Origin: Kibdelosporangium sp. MJ126-NF4
Lineage (GTDB): Bacteria > Actinomycetota > Actinomycetes > Mycobacteriales > Pseudonocardiaceae
Reading direction: 5' to 3'
Length of the DNA stretch: 64,000 nt
Assembly: GCF_000826545.1 (NCBI RefSeq)
Contig: NZ_CDME01000002.1
Coordinates: forward strand, 1,869,187-1,933,186
Below are positions 18,458 through 29,348 of this stretch, piece after piece (within the stretch, counting starts at the first letter, position 1; each line of letters starts with the position of its first letter). The position numbers and the translations under genes were made by a program. The notes beneath the pieces were generated by a model. That model was not told the origin of the DNA. It saw only the letters and a list, made by a program, of their open reading frames with translations, and searched no databases.

Positions 18458-19209
18458 GTGCCGTCAAAGTCGGACTGCGCAAGCAAAGCAAGCCTTGCGC
18501 GTATGCGCATGGGTGGGGTTCGCGCGCGTATGCGCATGGTGAGGTTCGCGCGCATAGCGCATGGGTGGGGTTCGTGGTTGGTTTCCTCCCGTATGGCCTG
18601 GGCGAAGCCATACCATGGCGTGTCGGGAGGTCGGCCTACGAAACTGGCGTGCGCAGCGCGAGGCGGTACCGATCTCCCGGCACGTCGTGGTTTCCTCCGG
18701 CAGGTCATACGGGAGGGGACCGACCACGCCCTCTTTTTCTAGGCGCGGGAAGTCACGTGGGCTGAGCCAACCGGGTGGGCAGACCACGGGTTGGTTTCCC
18801 TCTCGGCGGCCTGCCGTCCGGCGAGGACCTTCTTTTTCTTGTCACAAAAGAAAAAAGAGATGCCTCGCCGGCGGGCAGGCCTCCAAGAGGGGACACAAAC
18901 AGAGCTTCGTTTCTCGCCCCGGTTCGCTTGGCCCACGTGATTTCCTGGGTCGAGTGGGGGGCGCGGGGCGCCCCTCCCGTATGTCCTGCCAAAGGAAACC
19001 ACGACGTGCCGGGAGGATCGGTACCGCCTGCGCTTGGGGTTGAGTTGCGTAGGCCGACCTCCCGACACGCCGTGGTATGGCTGCGCCCAGGCCATACGGG
19101 AGGGACACCCCACGAACCACACCCCCGCGCTGGCGCGCACGCCACAATCCGCACGCCCGGCGCTTTGCGCGCAAGCCACACACGACCGGCTTCCCGACCT
19201 TGACGGCAC
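18458..19209. repeat. giant imperfect inverted repeat (about 750 bp)
   Basis: The left arm starts with GTGCCGTCAAAGTCGG (18458-18473) and the right arm ends with its near-complement CCGACCTTGACGGCAC (19194-19209). Further inside, long stretches pair. The block from about 18585 (CTCCCGTATGGCCTGGGCGA) pairs with the block ending near 19105 (AGGCCATACGGGAGGG). Blocks with GGTACCGATC/GATCGGTACC and CACGTCGTGGTTTCC/GGAAACCACGACGTG also pair, as do CACGTGGGC/GCCCACGTG. The centre at about 18829-18859 is an A/T-rich mini-hairpin (CTTCTTTTTCTTG...CAAAAGAAAAAAG). Transcribed from either strand it would fold into one very long interrupted hairpin. Confidence 0.85.
18497..18573. repeat. three tandem copies of a ~26-bp unit
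   Basis: Units beginning GCGCGTATGCGCATGGG, GCGCGTATGCGCATGGTG and GCGCGCATAGCGCATGGG, each ending GGTTC, follow one another inside the outer left arm of the giant inverted repeat. The opposite arm carries only a degenerate counterpart, so the tandem expansion is specific to the left arm. Confidence 0.7.
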
Positions 19210-19416
19210 ACTGCTTACTCGCGCACACCACGTTCGTCCGCATGACGGGCACTACAGTCCGCTGTTCGGCGCCACCTGGGTGACATCCAACGCGAACACT
19301 GACACGCCCGATCGGACCAAGCATGCACATGGCGTGAGAGAACACGTTACAGAACTGCCGTTTCCCGAGAGACTTTCCCGGCCGAACTCCCCTACCGGAG
19401 TGGGACACCGGACACA

Positions 19417-21124
<1,708 letters not shown>

Positions 21125-21129
21125 AAGAC

Positions 21130-21175
21130 CTCGTGAGTGTTTTGGCCGGCTCTAACCGGCCAAAACACTCACGAG
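21130..21175. terminator. perfect 20-bp hairpin terminator
   Basis: CTCGTGAGTGTTTTGGCCGG pairs perfectly with its complement after a 6-base loop (CTCTAA). It terminates the cholesterol oxidase gene, and its right arm contains the stop codon of the converging AhpD-like gene. Confidence 0.85.
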
Positions 21176-21651
21176 AGTTTGGGGAGCACGCACATCACGT
21201 CGAGGCCGAGGACGCGGTTGAGCCTGCCGAACGCCAGCCACGAACCGATGCTCATGCTCAGCTCGACGATCTCGTGCTGGCTGTAGTGCTGGGTCATCCT
21301 GCCCCAGAACTCCTCGTCGAGCCCGTGGTGGTCCAGCGCGTACCGCTCGGCGTACTCGGCGGCCAGCCTGGTCCGGTCGTCGAACGCTTCCGTTGTGCGC
21401 CAGTTGGTCACCGCGTCGGGGAAGTCGTCATCGACTTTCACGCCGTCGCGCTCGGTGCGCCAGTCGAGGCAGAACATACATCCGTTGATCTGGGCGATCC
21501 GCAGTCGTGCGGCCTCGAACTCGCGCAGGCCCAACGTGGTGTTGGCGTACACGGCGAGGGAGAAGTTCGCCGCCGCGGCGCCGATGCCCGGCACCATCTC
21601 GCCCCAGACGTACGCGATCGGGTCCTTGCCGTCGGGAATGTCGATGTTCAT
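21169..21651 (-). CDS. carboxymuconolactone decarboxylase / AhpD-like protein
   Basis: 160 residues, all helical. It has the AhpD-type redox motif CMFC in RLRIAQINGCMFCLDWR and a downstream EIVELSMSIGSWLAFGRLNR helix. The CxxC and nearby residues are those of alkylhydroperoxidase-like proteins. The gene follows the dehydrogenase-like gene by 43 bases on the same strand, so the two are probably co-transcribed. Confidence 0.88.
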   Translation of the reverse strand: MNIDIPDGKDPIAYVWGEMVPGIGAAAANFSLAVYANTTLGLREFEAARLRIAQINGCMFCLDWRTERDGVKVDDDFPDAVTNWRTTEAFDDRTRLAAEYAERYALDHHGLDEEFWGRMTQHYSQHEIVELSMSIGSWLAFGRLNRVLGLDVMCVLPKLS

Positions 21652-21694
21652 CGCCGCCTCCTCAGCCCAGCATATTAGAACACGTTTCAGTTTG

Positions 21695-22777
21695 TCACGT
21701 GCTGAGTTTCCCGACCGCCGGGCGCAACGGGACGTCGATCGCGTCGTACAGCCCGGGTTCGGCGTCGACCAGCCAGTCGATCGCGCCGACGAGCCTGCCC
21801 ACCGCAGTGGCGTTCCCCCCGGCTGAGGCGTTGCCGTTCTCGTCGGACGCCTGGACCGTGACCTCGATCCGCGGGTTGCCCTCGATGATCACGCGGTGCG
21901 CGCCGTCGCCACTTGGCGGCATCGGCCAGTCGGGTGCGCAGGACGGGTGGATCCGCGTGACGTGCTCGACCACGATCCGCGGCTCGCCTCGAACGATACC
22001 CTGGACCTCGAACCGCAGCGCGCCCTGCGTGCCCTTGTCGAACTCACCCATCCGCTCAGTCGTGACGGTGTCATCCAACTCGCGCCGCGCCAGCGTCTCG
22101 CGGATCTCGTCCAGCTCGACGCCCAGCGCACGGGCCATCAGCCGGATCTGGCCGCCCCACACCATGGTCGGGATGCCGGGGGCGACCATCGGCGGCGAAT
22201 AGTCCATCGGCTGCCCCATTCCGACCAGCCACCGGACCGAATCGGGCTGGTCGTAACTGGTGTAGTCGAAGATCTCCTGGCAGCGAATCACGTCGATGTC
22301 CGTGGCGACACCGCTGATCAGCAACGGCAGGATGTCGTTGCCCCACCCGGGATCCACGCCGGACACGAGCAGCGCCCCACCGCCGTCCTTGACCGCGGCC
22401 AGCAACGGATCCCGCAGCTCCGCGGGCGCGTTGCGCTGGTCGTAGAGCGCATAGACCGACGGCGTCACCACCACGGCGCCGACACGGATCGCCTTGATGA
22501 TGTCCTCGACGGCCTCGTTCGGCCTGATCTCGCCGGACGCCGCGTAGACAACGGCTTTCGGGCCGCCTGCCAGCACCGCGTCCACGTCGCTGGTCGCGCT
22601 GATTCCCAGTTCGCGGTCCAGGCCTGCCAGATCGCCCGCGTCGCGGCCGACCTTGTCCGGACTGTGCACGATCACTCCGGACAGCCGCAGCGCGGGGTGG
22701 GCTGTCACGGCACGGATCGACGCACGGCCGATGTTGCCTGTGCCCCAGACAACGGTGTCAATCAGGGGGGCGGTCAT
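21695..22777 (-). CDS. dihydrodipicolinate reductase-like NAD(P)-binding protein
   Basis: A 360-residue protein with an N-terminal Rossmann motif (VVWGTGNIGRASIRAV) and the long C-terminal domain of the DHDP-reductase-like family. That family also contains 2,4-diaminopentanoate dehydrogenase and is common as a paralogue in actinobacteria. True DapB is about 250 residues, so lysine biosynthesis is unlikely to be its role. It lies upstream of the AhpD-like gene, and the pair sits beside the cholesterol oxidase, which hints at steroid or xenobiotic catabolism (inference). Confidence 0.8.
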   Translation of the reverse strand: MTAPLIDTVVWGTGNIGRASIRAVTAHPALRLSGVIVHSPDKVGRDAGDLAGLDRELGISATSDVDAVLAGGPKAVVYAASGEIRPNEAVEDIIKAIRVGAVVVTPSVYALYDQRNAPAELRDPLLAAVKDGGGALLVSGVDPGWGNDILPLLISGVATDIDVIRCQEIFDYTSYDQPDSVRWLVGMGQPMDYSPPMVAPGIPTMVWGGQIRLMARALGVELDEIRETLARRELDDTVTTERMGEFDKGTQGALRFEVQGIVRGEPRIVVEHVTRIHPSCAPDWPMPPSGDGAHRVIIEGNPRIEVTVQASDENGNASAGGNATAVGRLVGAIDWLVDAEPGLYDAIDVPLRPAVGKLST

Positions 22778-22842
22778 GGGGACTGAGGCTAATCACAGGG
22801 CACGCCGATCCGCCAGATCAAGTCAGCCGCCTGGCGCAACGG

Positions 22843-23042
22843 TCACCGGGGGCCGTACATGATCACCAGCACGCCAACGACGCAGATGCCCGCCCCGGTG
22901 TAGTCCCACACATCGGGACGGAACTTGTCGACGATCCACAGTAGACCACGGTTTCCCTAAGTCCTTGCCAGACCAGCCAGGCACCACCGATCTCCGCGAT
23001 CGCGGCGAGACCGAACAGGACCAGCGACCGGATGACTGTCAC
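22843..23042 (-). pseudogene. decayed ynfA (UPF0060) membrane protein gene
   Basis: From GTG 23042 the frame reads [20 protein letters not shown] and then WLVWQGLRE, the start of UPF0060/YnfA proteins. It then leaves frame and stops early. In another frame the same strand ends [20 protein letters not shown] followed by [10 protein letters not shown] and a stop at 22843, which is the family's C terminus. Roughly the middle 45 residues are missing, so an internal deletion with frameshift has joined the two ends. Its GTG overlaps the Crp gene stop (GTGA), so it was once translationally coupled to that gene. Confidence 0.8.
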
Positions 23043-23704
23043 GGTTCGACATCGTAGGTCTCCGCGTAGGCGCGCAGTCCGGGTGAGTCGATCACCTCGA
23101 TGCGGCGGCGGCCGGTGCGGATCAGGCCCCGTGCCCGCAACGCCCGCAGCGACCTGGCCACCGAGGCCTCCGAAGTGGCCGCGAGGCTGGCCAGGTCGGG
23201 CTGTGAGATCGGCAGCACGGCCGTCTCCAGCTGGTCGCCGAGGCTGGCGAGCAGCCCGGCCAGCCTCGGCAGCACGGCCGGGACGAACGCCTCGACCAGT
23301 TGCTGGTTGGTCGCGAGCAGGCGTTCGGCCAACGCCTGCTCGACCTGGTCGTGCAGTGCCTGGTCGGCGCGGGTCGCCGCGGCGAACTCGACGTTGTTGA
23401 TCAGCAGGGCGGTCACCTTCGACGTGGCGGCGACGCCCGCTGTGCGCGGCAAGGCGGTCAATGCCGCGATCTCCCCCAGCAGTGCGCCGGGGCCGCGCAA
23501 CGTCAGCACCCGCTGCAGCCCGTTGCTGTAGCTCGTGACCACTTTGACCACTCCGGCGAGCACCACCACCAGGTGCCGGTCGGGCGCGCCCTGCCGCAGG
23601 ATCTGGTCACCCTCCTCGTAACACACCTTCGTACCGATCTTGGCCAGCTGATCCCGTTGTGCCGACGTCAGCTGCCGCCAGAAACCCACTCGCGCCACCC
23701 CCAT
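23039..23704 (-). CDS. Crp/Fnr-family regulator
   Basis: 221 residues: a cyclic-nucleotide-binding-like beta barrel ([23 protein letters not shown], then [14 protein letters not shown]) and a C-terminal winged helix ([30 protein letters not shown]). There are no clustered cysteines, so it is not an Fe-S Fnr. It is divergent from the DUF3307-like gene across about 100 bases that include a GTGACC...GGTCAC inverted repeat at 23730-23751. The downstream partner ynfA is decayed. Confidence 0.9.
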   Translation of the reverse strand: MGVARVGFWRQLTSAQRDQLAKIGTKVCYEEGDQILRQGAPDRHLVVVLAGVVKVVTSYSNGLQRVLTLRGPGALLGEIAALTALPRTAGVAATSKVTALLINNVEFAAATRADQALHDQVEQALAERLLATNQQLVEAFVPAVLPRLAGLLASLGDQLETAVLPISQPDLASLAATSEASVARSLRALRARGLIRTGRRRIEVIDSPGLRAYAETYDVEP

Positions 23705-23729
23705 GGCCGACCTTGCCGTTACCTGTCAT

Positions 23730-23751
23730 GTGACCAGATCCGGATGGTCAC
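23730..23751. promoter_or_regulatory. inverted repeat in the crp-type/DUF3307 gap
   Basis: GTGACC and GGTCAC are separated by 10 bases. The spacing is longer than the classical Crp site, but the position between divergent genes fits an autoregulatory operator. Confidence 0.3.
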
Positions 23752-23806
23752 GACCGGCTTGGCTGGCTCTTGTCACGATCACACACTATTGGGGGGCGCA
23801 ACACCT

Positions 23807-24304
23807 ATGGCAGCCGACCACGCGACCCGGTTCGCGGCGAGTTTCGTCGCAATGCTGGCCGCACACCAGATCTCCGACTACTGGGTGCAGACCGACTACC
23901 AGGCAACCAACAAGGGACGACACGGGAGCGTCGCCGAGGACGCCGCCGGCCGTGCCGCCTGTCTGGCGCACGTCGTTTCCTACTCGGCAGTCGGTACGGC
24001 GGCGGTCGCGGGCATCGGCCGTCTGCTGCGACTCGGCGCCAGCTGGCAGGGAATTGTTGCCGGGCAGGCGATCTCGGCCGTGAGCCACTACTGGGCGGAC
24101 CGCAGGTTCCCACTACGGAGAATGGCGCGAAGACTCGGCAAGCTCGACTACCACGACAGCGGCGGCAGCGTGATGCTCGACCAGAGCTGGCACATCGGCT
24201 GGCTGACGGCCGCGGCGCTGGCCACCGCGCTGATCAGTCCATCCACAGTGGACACTGGCCCGACAGTCGACCCAGCGGTCACCCGCCGCTCCCCAGGCAG
24301 ATGA
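23807..24304 (+). CDS. small membrane protein, DUF3307-like
   Basis: A 165-residue protein beginning MAADHATRFAASF. It has a HQISDYWVQTDYQATNKG motif typical of DUF3307-like membrane proteins, two to three hydrophobic helices, and a conserved-looking AVSHYWADRR and LDQSWHIGW. Function is unknown, and relatives often sit near mobile or accessory regions. The 3' end overlaps the converging CHAT gene by 26 bases. Confidence 0.7.
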   Translation: MAADHATRFAASFVAMLAAHQISDYWVQTDYQATNKGRHGSVAEDAAGRAACLAHVVSYSAVGTAAVAGIGRLLRLGASWQGIVAGQAISAVSHYWADRRFPLRRMARRLGKLDYHDSGGSVMLDQSWHIGWLTAAALATALISPSTVDTGPTVDPAVTRRSPGR

Positions 24305-27300
24305 ACGGCCGCCGCAGCGGGTCGCGGCTGGTGGCGTCGGCCAGCGCGGTGGCCATCGGCACACCGGCCGCGAGCGATCGGTGCAGTTCGTACATCGCGC
24401 TCGCGGCTGCCGTGTCGCCGATCCGGTTGACCGCCGCCACGACCGTCGCCACGCCTGTGGCCAGCAGGACTCCGGCGAACCCGAGCGCCTCGTCGCCTGG
24501 CCGGACGTTGCTCAGCGCGAGTTCGCTGGCCGCCAGGACGACCTGGTGCGGCGGTCTGCGCAGCGACACCAGGTCGTGCGCGAACAGCGGGCCGTCGGCG
24601 AGTTCCAGCTTGGAGAACAGCGCGTTGCCGGGTTCGTGCTCTCCGTGCGCGGCCACATGGGCCAGTCGAGTGCCTTCCATTCCGGTCAGCGAACTGCCGA
24701 CCGTCGCCTCCTGACCCACCAGCACCCTCGCATTCGGGTGGAACGCGCTGAGTGCCTGGACCTCGCCGATGTAGGTGGACAGCCCGACACCCTGCACCAG
24801 GACGACCGGCGCGGTGCGGTCGACAACGGTGTCCTGTGCGGTCAGCCACGAGGTCGCGGAGGGCGTCACCACAACGGACCGGCCGGTGAGTGAGGGCAAG
24901 GTTCCCCACGGAACGGAGTACAGCACCCCGGTGGGCACGATCACCAGGTCCCGGTTCCCGACAAGTTCCGCCAGCGGGGACATCACCAGGCCGTCCAACG
25001 CCGCCGAAGTCCGCCGTGCGGAATGCGCCACTGCCTCGGCGAGTGGCGCCACGAGGTGGTCGGGCGCGTAGGCGTTCAGGTCCGCGTGCAGCCGCCGCGC
25101 GTTCTCGGTGACCGCCACCATGGATCCCAAGTGGACAAACCGGGCCCGTCCGCCGACGATCACGACAGCCGAGAGGGAATCGCGGCTGTCGACGAAGCTG
25201 ATCAGGGCCTTCTCGCCGAGCCGCTCGGCGACCTCGGCGAAACTTGCCGCCGGACGCACACTGCTCAGCGACGACGAGGACGCCGCACGCCGAGCCACCT
25301 CGCGCTCCAGCTCCACGATCCTGGCCGTCACCGGTTTGCTCGGTTGCGAGTTGCTGAGCAGGCGCAACTCCGCCAGGACTTCCGCGAGCCCGGTGTCCGA
25401 GTCACGCTGGACTCGGAATCGATAGGTCTGTGCCCGGCTGCGTTCCAGCCAGGTGAAGACGTCACGCGGGTTTCCTCGCGTGACCGCCATCTCGATGGCC
25501 AACTGCCCCAGTTCCCAGCCGTGCAAGGCGGTACCGGACAGCAGGTCCAGCCCGGCCATCCGGCGCCGTGTCCGGTCCAACTCGGCCAGTCCCGCCCGGA
25601 TCTGCGCCGATGCACGCCGGAAGTCCCGTGTCGCCATGGCGATCTCGGCACGGCACAACCGGTGGAGTACGACCTCGTCGACCGGTGTGCGCGGTCCGAG
25701 CCTGCGCACCCTGGTCATGGTGTACCGGGCCTGTTCGACGTCGCCGCTGGCGAGTGCGAGCCGTGCCGCGATCATCCGCGCGATCGCCGCCTCCCCACGC
25801 AGGTCGAGTGTGTACAGCCGGTCGGCGAGCTTGTCCGCCCGGCTGATCGCACCGGGCTTCGGGGTGTTGCGTTGCCGTTCGATCTCGAAGTCGGCGCGCA
25901 GTCCGGCCAGCCGGGCAACTTCCGCCCACGCCGTTTCGCCGCGCCTGGCGAACCGCCTGCTCGCGGAGGCAGCGGACTGGGCCGCGCGCTGGAACTCCCG
26001 TGTCAGCAGCCGAGCTGAGGCCATCGTCAGCTCGGCGTCCGCGACGAGGTGACCGTCGCCCTGTTGGCGCAGGCCGGGCAATGCTTCGTCCAGCAGCCGT
26101 TGGGCCTCGTCGGCGGCGCCCGCAGCGAGCAACGCCTTTGCCTGGTCCAGCAGCAGCCCTGGCACCAACCGGGTGTCCAGGCGGGCGTAGTCACGGGCGG
26201 CGCTCTCGTAGAGTCGGAGCGCGTCCGGAATGTCCCCGGTGAGTCTGCGGAGGTCACCGAGACGGTGTGCCGCCGTGGCGGCCAGCAGGCCCTGATCCTG
26301 TTCTCTGGCCAACGCCATCGCATGAGCGAGGTTACGATCTGCCGCAGCCGCTCTGTGCAGTCCCAGGTAGGCCAGCCCCCGGTTCAGCAGCACGCGAGCC
26401 GCCCCGTGCGGGTCGAATCGGCCGAGTGCGACGTCGTACCAGGCAATCGCCTGCACGAGGTCGCCTTGGTGGTGCAGGACCCTGGCTTTGTGGTCGAACA
26501 CCATGCCGACCGTTGGTTCCATGGCCGGATCCGTCTCCAGAAAGCCGACCAACTCCACCGCACGGTCCACCAGCTCCAGTGCCGCCACCAACCTGCCGTC
26601 CCCGAGTTCGATCTGGCTCAGTGCCAGCAGCGAACGCGCGTACAACTCCGTCGTCCGGGTGCTACTGGCGCTACCCGGGAACATCGTCAGTGCCTGGCGG
26701 AGCAACCGCCTTGCATCCTGGGAACGGCCCTCAGCCATGCGGCGAGCGCCCAGCTCGTAGTTCATCTCCGCAGTGGCACCGGACTCACCCAGCCATGGGC
26801 TCGACATCGACATGTGGCCGCGCTGATAGGCGGACTTGCCTGCTCCAGTGGGGCCAGTCAGGAAGACGAGTCCGGTGGGCCTGTCCGTCCAGACCGGGAG
26901 TGTCGAGTGGGGAGCCGCCGCGAGCACACCCCTGTCGTCGCGGTGCAGGTCGGAGTCGACGTCGACCTGGAGGCCGACTCTCGGGTCATCCCAGAGGATC
27001 GCCGTACTCGAACTTGTCCCGAGGTCGACCACTGCGGGGGCCCTTGGTGGTCCGAACGTGCGCAACGCCAACGACAACAGCTTGTGCGACTGCTCCCCCG
27101 CCTCGGCCGCCATCCCTCGCAGGAGCGCGTGGTTCGCGGTGAGGTCCTTGGCTGGTACCGCCTCCGCGAGGTCTATGAGCTCGACCTTCAGCTCGTCCAC
27201 GAGCGTGTCGCCCAAGGGCAGGCCGGATCGGCGCAGCTGCAACAAGCACACCAGCACGGTTAGCCGGTCGACCAGGTGCGGCTGGGTCGCGGGCAGCGAC

Positions 27301-29348
27301 CGGCAGTACTCCAAGGTGTCCAGCAGGTCCGGTTTCGCCTCGGCGGCCAGGTTCTCCCGCGCGAGCATCCGTGCCATGTGGACGGTGAACGTGACGAAGT
27401 CGCGTGTGGCGCCAATCCTGGCGGCGCGTTCCCGAGCCTCGACAGCGAGTGCCCTGGCCTCCCCATATCGCTCAAGGCGTTGCAGCGCACGCACCTTGAC
27501 GTCGACCACGCTCAGGGCCGTGTCACCGGTCTGCCTGGTGTGGTTGTCGATCTCGTCGAGCGCTTCGAGTGCCTCGTCGACCTCGAGCATGCCCGACACC
27601 CTGCGCACCAGCAACCTGCGGCGGACGTCCAGCTCCGCCTGCCGGATGTCCTCTTCGGACACTGCCAGCGCGTCCGACTTCGCGGCCAGATACGCCCTCG
27701 ACGCAGGTGGCAGCTCCTCCACCGACGAGATCAGCTGCGCCAACGCCGTCTGGTCCCAGTACCTGTCCAGCACCGCCTTGCTCTGGCCCAGCATCAGCCG
27801 GTGGTACAGCTCCTCGGCGCGTGCCGTCGTTCCCTCTTGGACACGGTAGAATCGGACGGCAGCCCGGTGGATCCGCCGCACAGCCTCGGGATCGTCCTCG
27901 GCGAGCTTGCCCAGCATCATCCGCCGGACGTCCGCGCGGTGCACCACGGCACTGCCGTCCGGGGTACGACTGACCAGCGCGGCCTCGTGCGCCAGGCCCA
28001 CGAACAACTCTGTTGCGCGCGACGAATCGTGCACCCGCACACCGCAGGGCTTGGCCAGCACGTCCTTGATCAGATCCGGAGTCACGCGGCGCAGGGTCAG
28101 GCCGGGGTGGGCGATCCGCCGGAGGTCCGGGTCTCTGATGTGGCCGAGCAGCCGCCGGTACAGCTCGCCTTCGATCGCGCCCCGGTGCACGGTGATGTCC
28201 CGTAGCGCGCTCGCCCGCACGTCCCCGGTGAGCACTCCGGCCATCAGGTGGATGACCAGCGGGCTGGTGCTGCCGACCTGCCTGATCCGCGCTGAAGCGT
28301 CCGCTGTGGACAGTCCGGGGACCATGCGGCACAACAGTCCGGTCGCGTCGCCGGGATCCAGGCCGGTCAGGGCGATGTGCTCGACGCGCAGATCCGGCGC
28401 GGGCGCGCGGCCCGCGAGCACGACCGAGCGCCTCGGCAGGCGTTCCCACAGTTCGGCGAGGAACTCGGCGAACCCACGCTGGACGAACGTGTCGCGGCGC
28501 TGCACCTCCTCGTAGGTGTCGAAGACGATGACGATCGGCCGGTCGGCCACCACGTCGACGAGGCCGTACAACAGCCGCAGTGTGTCGCCGACCTTGCCGG
28601 AGCGCAGTCGTTCGTGGCATTCCGTGGCCAGTGCCGCTGCTCGCGGGTCGTCGAGCTGCGCGGTCAACTGGCTCGCGACGGACGCGATCATGCTGGCCGG
28701 TTTGGCCGGGTCAAGCGCGCTGTGGTCGAAGTTCAGGTAGGCGACCAATGACGTGTCCACAGCGGACAGCAGATAACGGACCGCGAGCGCGGACTTGCCG
28801 ACGCCACCGATCCCGTGGACGAACACCGGCTGTTCGCTCGCTTCGCCTGCCAGTCGTTCCAGTTCCCTGTTCCTGCCGATGAAATGGTCACCGGCCAGTG
28901 CGCGCAACGGTTCCAGCAACTCACCGAGGCCGAGATGCATGGCGAGGTCTGCGCTGCCGGGAATGTGCGGTGCCGCGTCGCCGAGCCAGCGCACAAGCCA
29001 CGCCACCGCGCGCAGCCGCCGCAGGTCCAATGTGTCCAGTGCGACCGGCTCGGCCGCGCCGACGTACTGGTCGATCGCCCACTGGCGGTCGTCGGCCGGG
29101 CGGTGGGAGATCCTCGACCATGTGCTGCGGAGCCGGTCGAACGGGAACCGCCGGACGACCGTGCGGCGTGTGGAGTCGTTCAGACGCCAGTGGCGTTCGC
29201 CGTCACCGGTCCGCACGCGCGTCGACTCCGGGAACAGCGCCGCACCACTCGACTCCGCCAGGTCCCCGTCGACTCCGAGCCACGGCATGTCGTAGTGCGA
29301 CAACAGGGCCGCGCGCAGCCAGACCTCGTCCATGTCCGTCAGGTTCAT
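24279..29348 (-). CDS. giant NTPase-TPR-CHAT protein (CHAT Cys replaced by Ser)
   Basis: 1689 residues. An N-terminal helical region is followed by a STAND/NACHT-like P-loop ATPase: Walker A GIGGVGKS at 179-186 and Walker B IVIVFDTYE near 272-280. Long arrays of helical TPR-like repeats (about 450-1400) follow, then a C-terminal CHAT domain (about 1420-1689). CHAT is a caspase/separase-like peptidase. Its catalytic His is present (HVAAHGE, His1568), but the expected Cys of the LSACE motif is Ser1608 (LAASEL). A second GPTGAGKS motif lies near residue 830 inside the repeat region. The start overlaps the upstream ATPase gene (ATGA). Likely a sensor/effector hub, with the TPRs sensing and the ATPase oligomerising. 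Proteolytic activity is uncertain because of the Ser. Confidence 0.88.
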   Translation of the reverse strand: MNLTDMDEVWLRAALLSHYDMPWLGVDGDLAESSGAALFPESTRVRTGDGERHWRLNDSTRRTVVRRFPFDRLRSTWSRISHRPADDRQWAIDQYVGAAEPVALDTLDLRRLRAVAWLVRWLGDAAPHIPGSADLAMHLGLGELLEPLRALAGDHFIGRNRELERLAGEASEQPVFVHGIGGVGKSALAVRYLLSAVDTSLVAYLNFDHSALDPAKPASMIASVASQLTAQLDDPRAAALATECHERLRSGKVGDTLRLLYGLVDVVADRPIVIVFDTYEEVQRRDTFVQRGFAEFLAELWERLPRRSVVLAGRAPAPDLRVEHIALTGLDPGDATGLLCRMVPGLSTADASARIRQVGSTSPLVIHLMAGVLTGDVRASALRDITVHRGAIEGELYRRLLGHIRDPDLRRIAHPGLTLRRVTPDLIKDVLAKPCGVRVHDSSRATELFVGLAHEAALVSRTPDGSAVVHRADVRRMMLGKLAEDDPEAVRRIHRAAVRFYRVQEGTTARAEELYHRLMLGQSKAVLDRYWDQTALAQLISSVEELPPASRAYLAAKSDALAVSEEDIRQAELDVRRRLLVRRVSGMLEVDEALEALDEIDNHTRQTGDTALSVVDVKVRALQRLERYGEARALAVEARERAARIGATRDFVTFTVHMARMLARENLAAEAKPDLLDTLEYCRSLPATQPHLVDRLTVLVCLLQLRRSGLPLGDTLVDELKVELIDLAEAVPAKDLTANHALLRGMAAEAGEQSHKLLSLALRTFGPPRAPAVVDLGTSSSTAILWDDPRVGLQVDVDSDLHRDDRGVLAAAPHSTLPVWTDRPTGLVFLTGPTGAGKSAYQRGHMSMSSPWLGESGATAEMNYELGARRMAEGRSQDARRLLRQALTMFPGSASSTRTTELYARSLLALSQIELGDGRLVAALELVDRAVELVGFLETDPAMEPTVGMVFDHKARVLHHQGDLVQAIAWYDVALGRFDPHGAARVLLNRGLAYLGLHRAAAADRNLAHAMALAREQDQGLLAATAAHRLGDLRRLTGDIPDALRLYESAARDYARLDTRLVPGLLLDQAKALLAAGAADEAQRLLDEALPGLRQQGDGHLVADAELTMASARLLTREFQRAAQSAASASRRFARRGETAWAEVARLAGLRADFEIERQRNTPKPGAISRADKLADRLYTLDLRGEAAIARMIAARLALASGDVEQARYTMTRVRRLGPRTPVDEVVLHRLCRAEIAMATRDFRRASAQIRAGLAELDRTRRRMAGLDLLSGTALHGWELGQLAIEMAVTRGNPRDVFTWLERSRAQTYRFRVQRDSDTGLAEVLAELRLLSNSQPSKPVTARIVELEREVARRAASSSSLSSVRPAASFAEVAERLGEKALISFVDSRDSLSAVVIVGGRARFVHLGSMVAVTENARRLHADLNAYAPDHLVAPLAEAVAHSARRTSAALDGLVMSPLAELVGNRDLVIVPTGVLYSVPWGTLPSLTGRSVVVTPSATSWLTAQDTVVDRTAPVVLVQGVGLSTYIGEVQALSAFHPNARVLVGQEATVGSSLTGMEGTRLAHVAAHGEHEPGNALFSKLELADGPLFAHDLVSLRRPPHQVVLAASELALSNVRPGDEALGFAGVLLATGVATVVAAVNRIGDTAAASAMYELHRSLAAGVPMATALADATSRDPLRRPFICLGSGG

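Noticed and set aside
18497..18573. Possible CRISPR-like tandem repeats
   Set aside because: The units are adjacent without unique spacers and no cas genes are present; they are a tandem expansion inside the palindrome.
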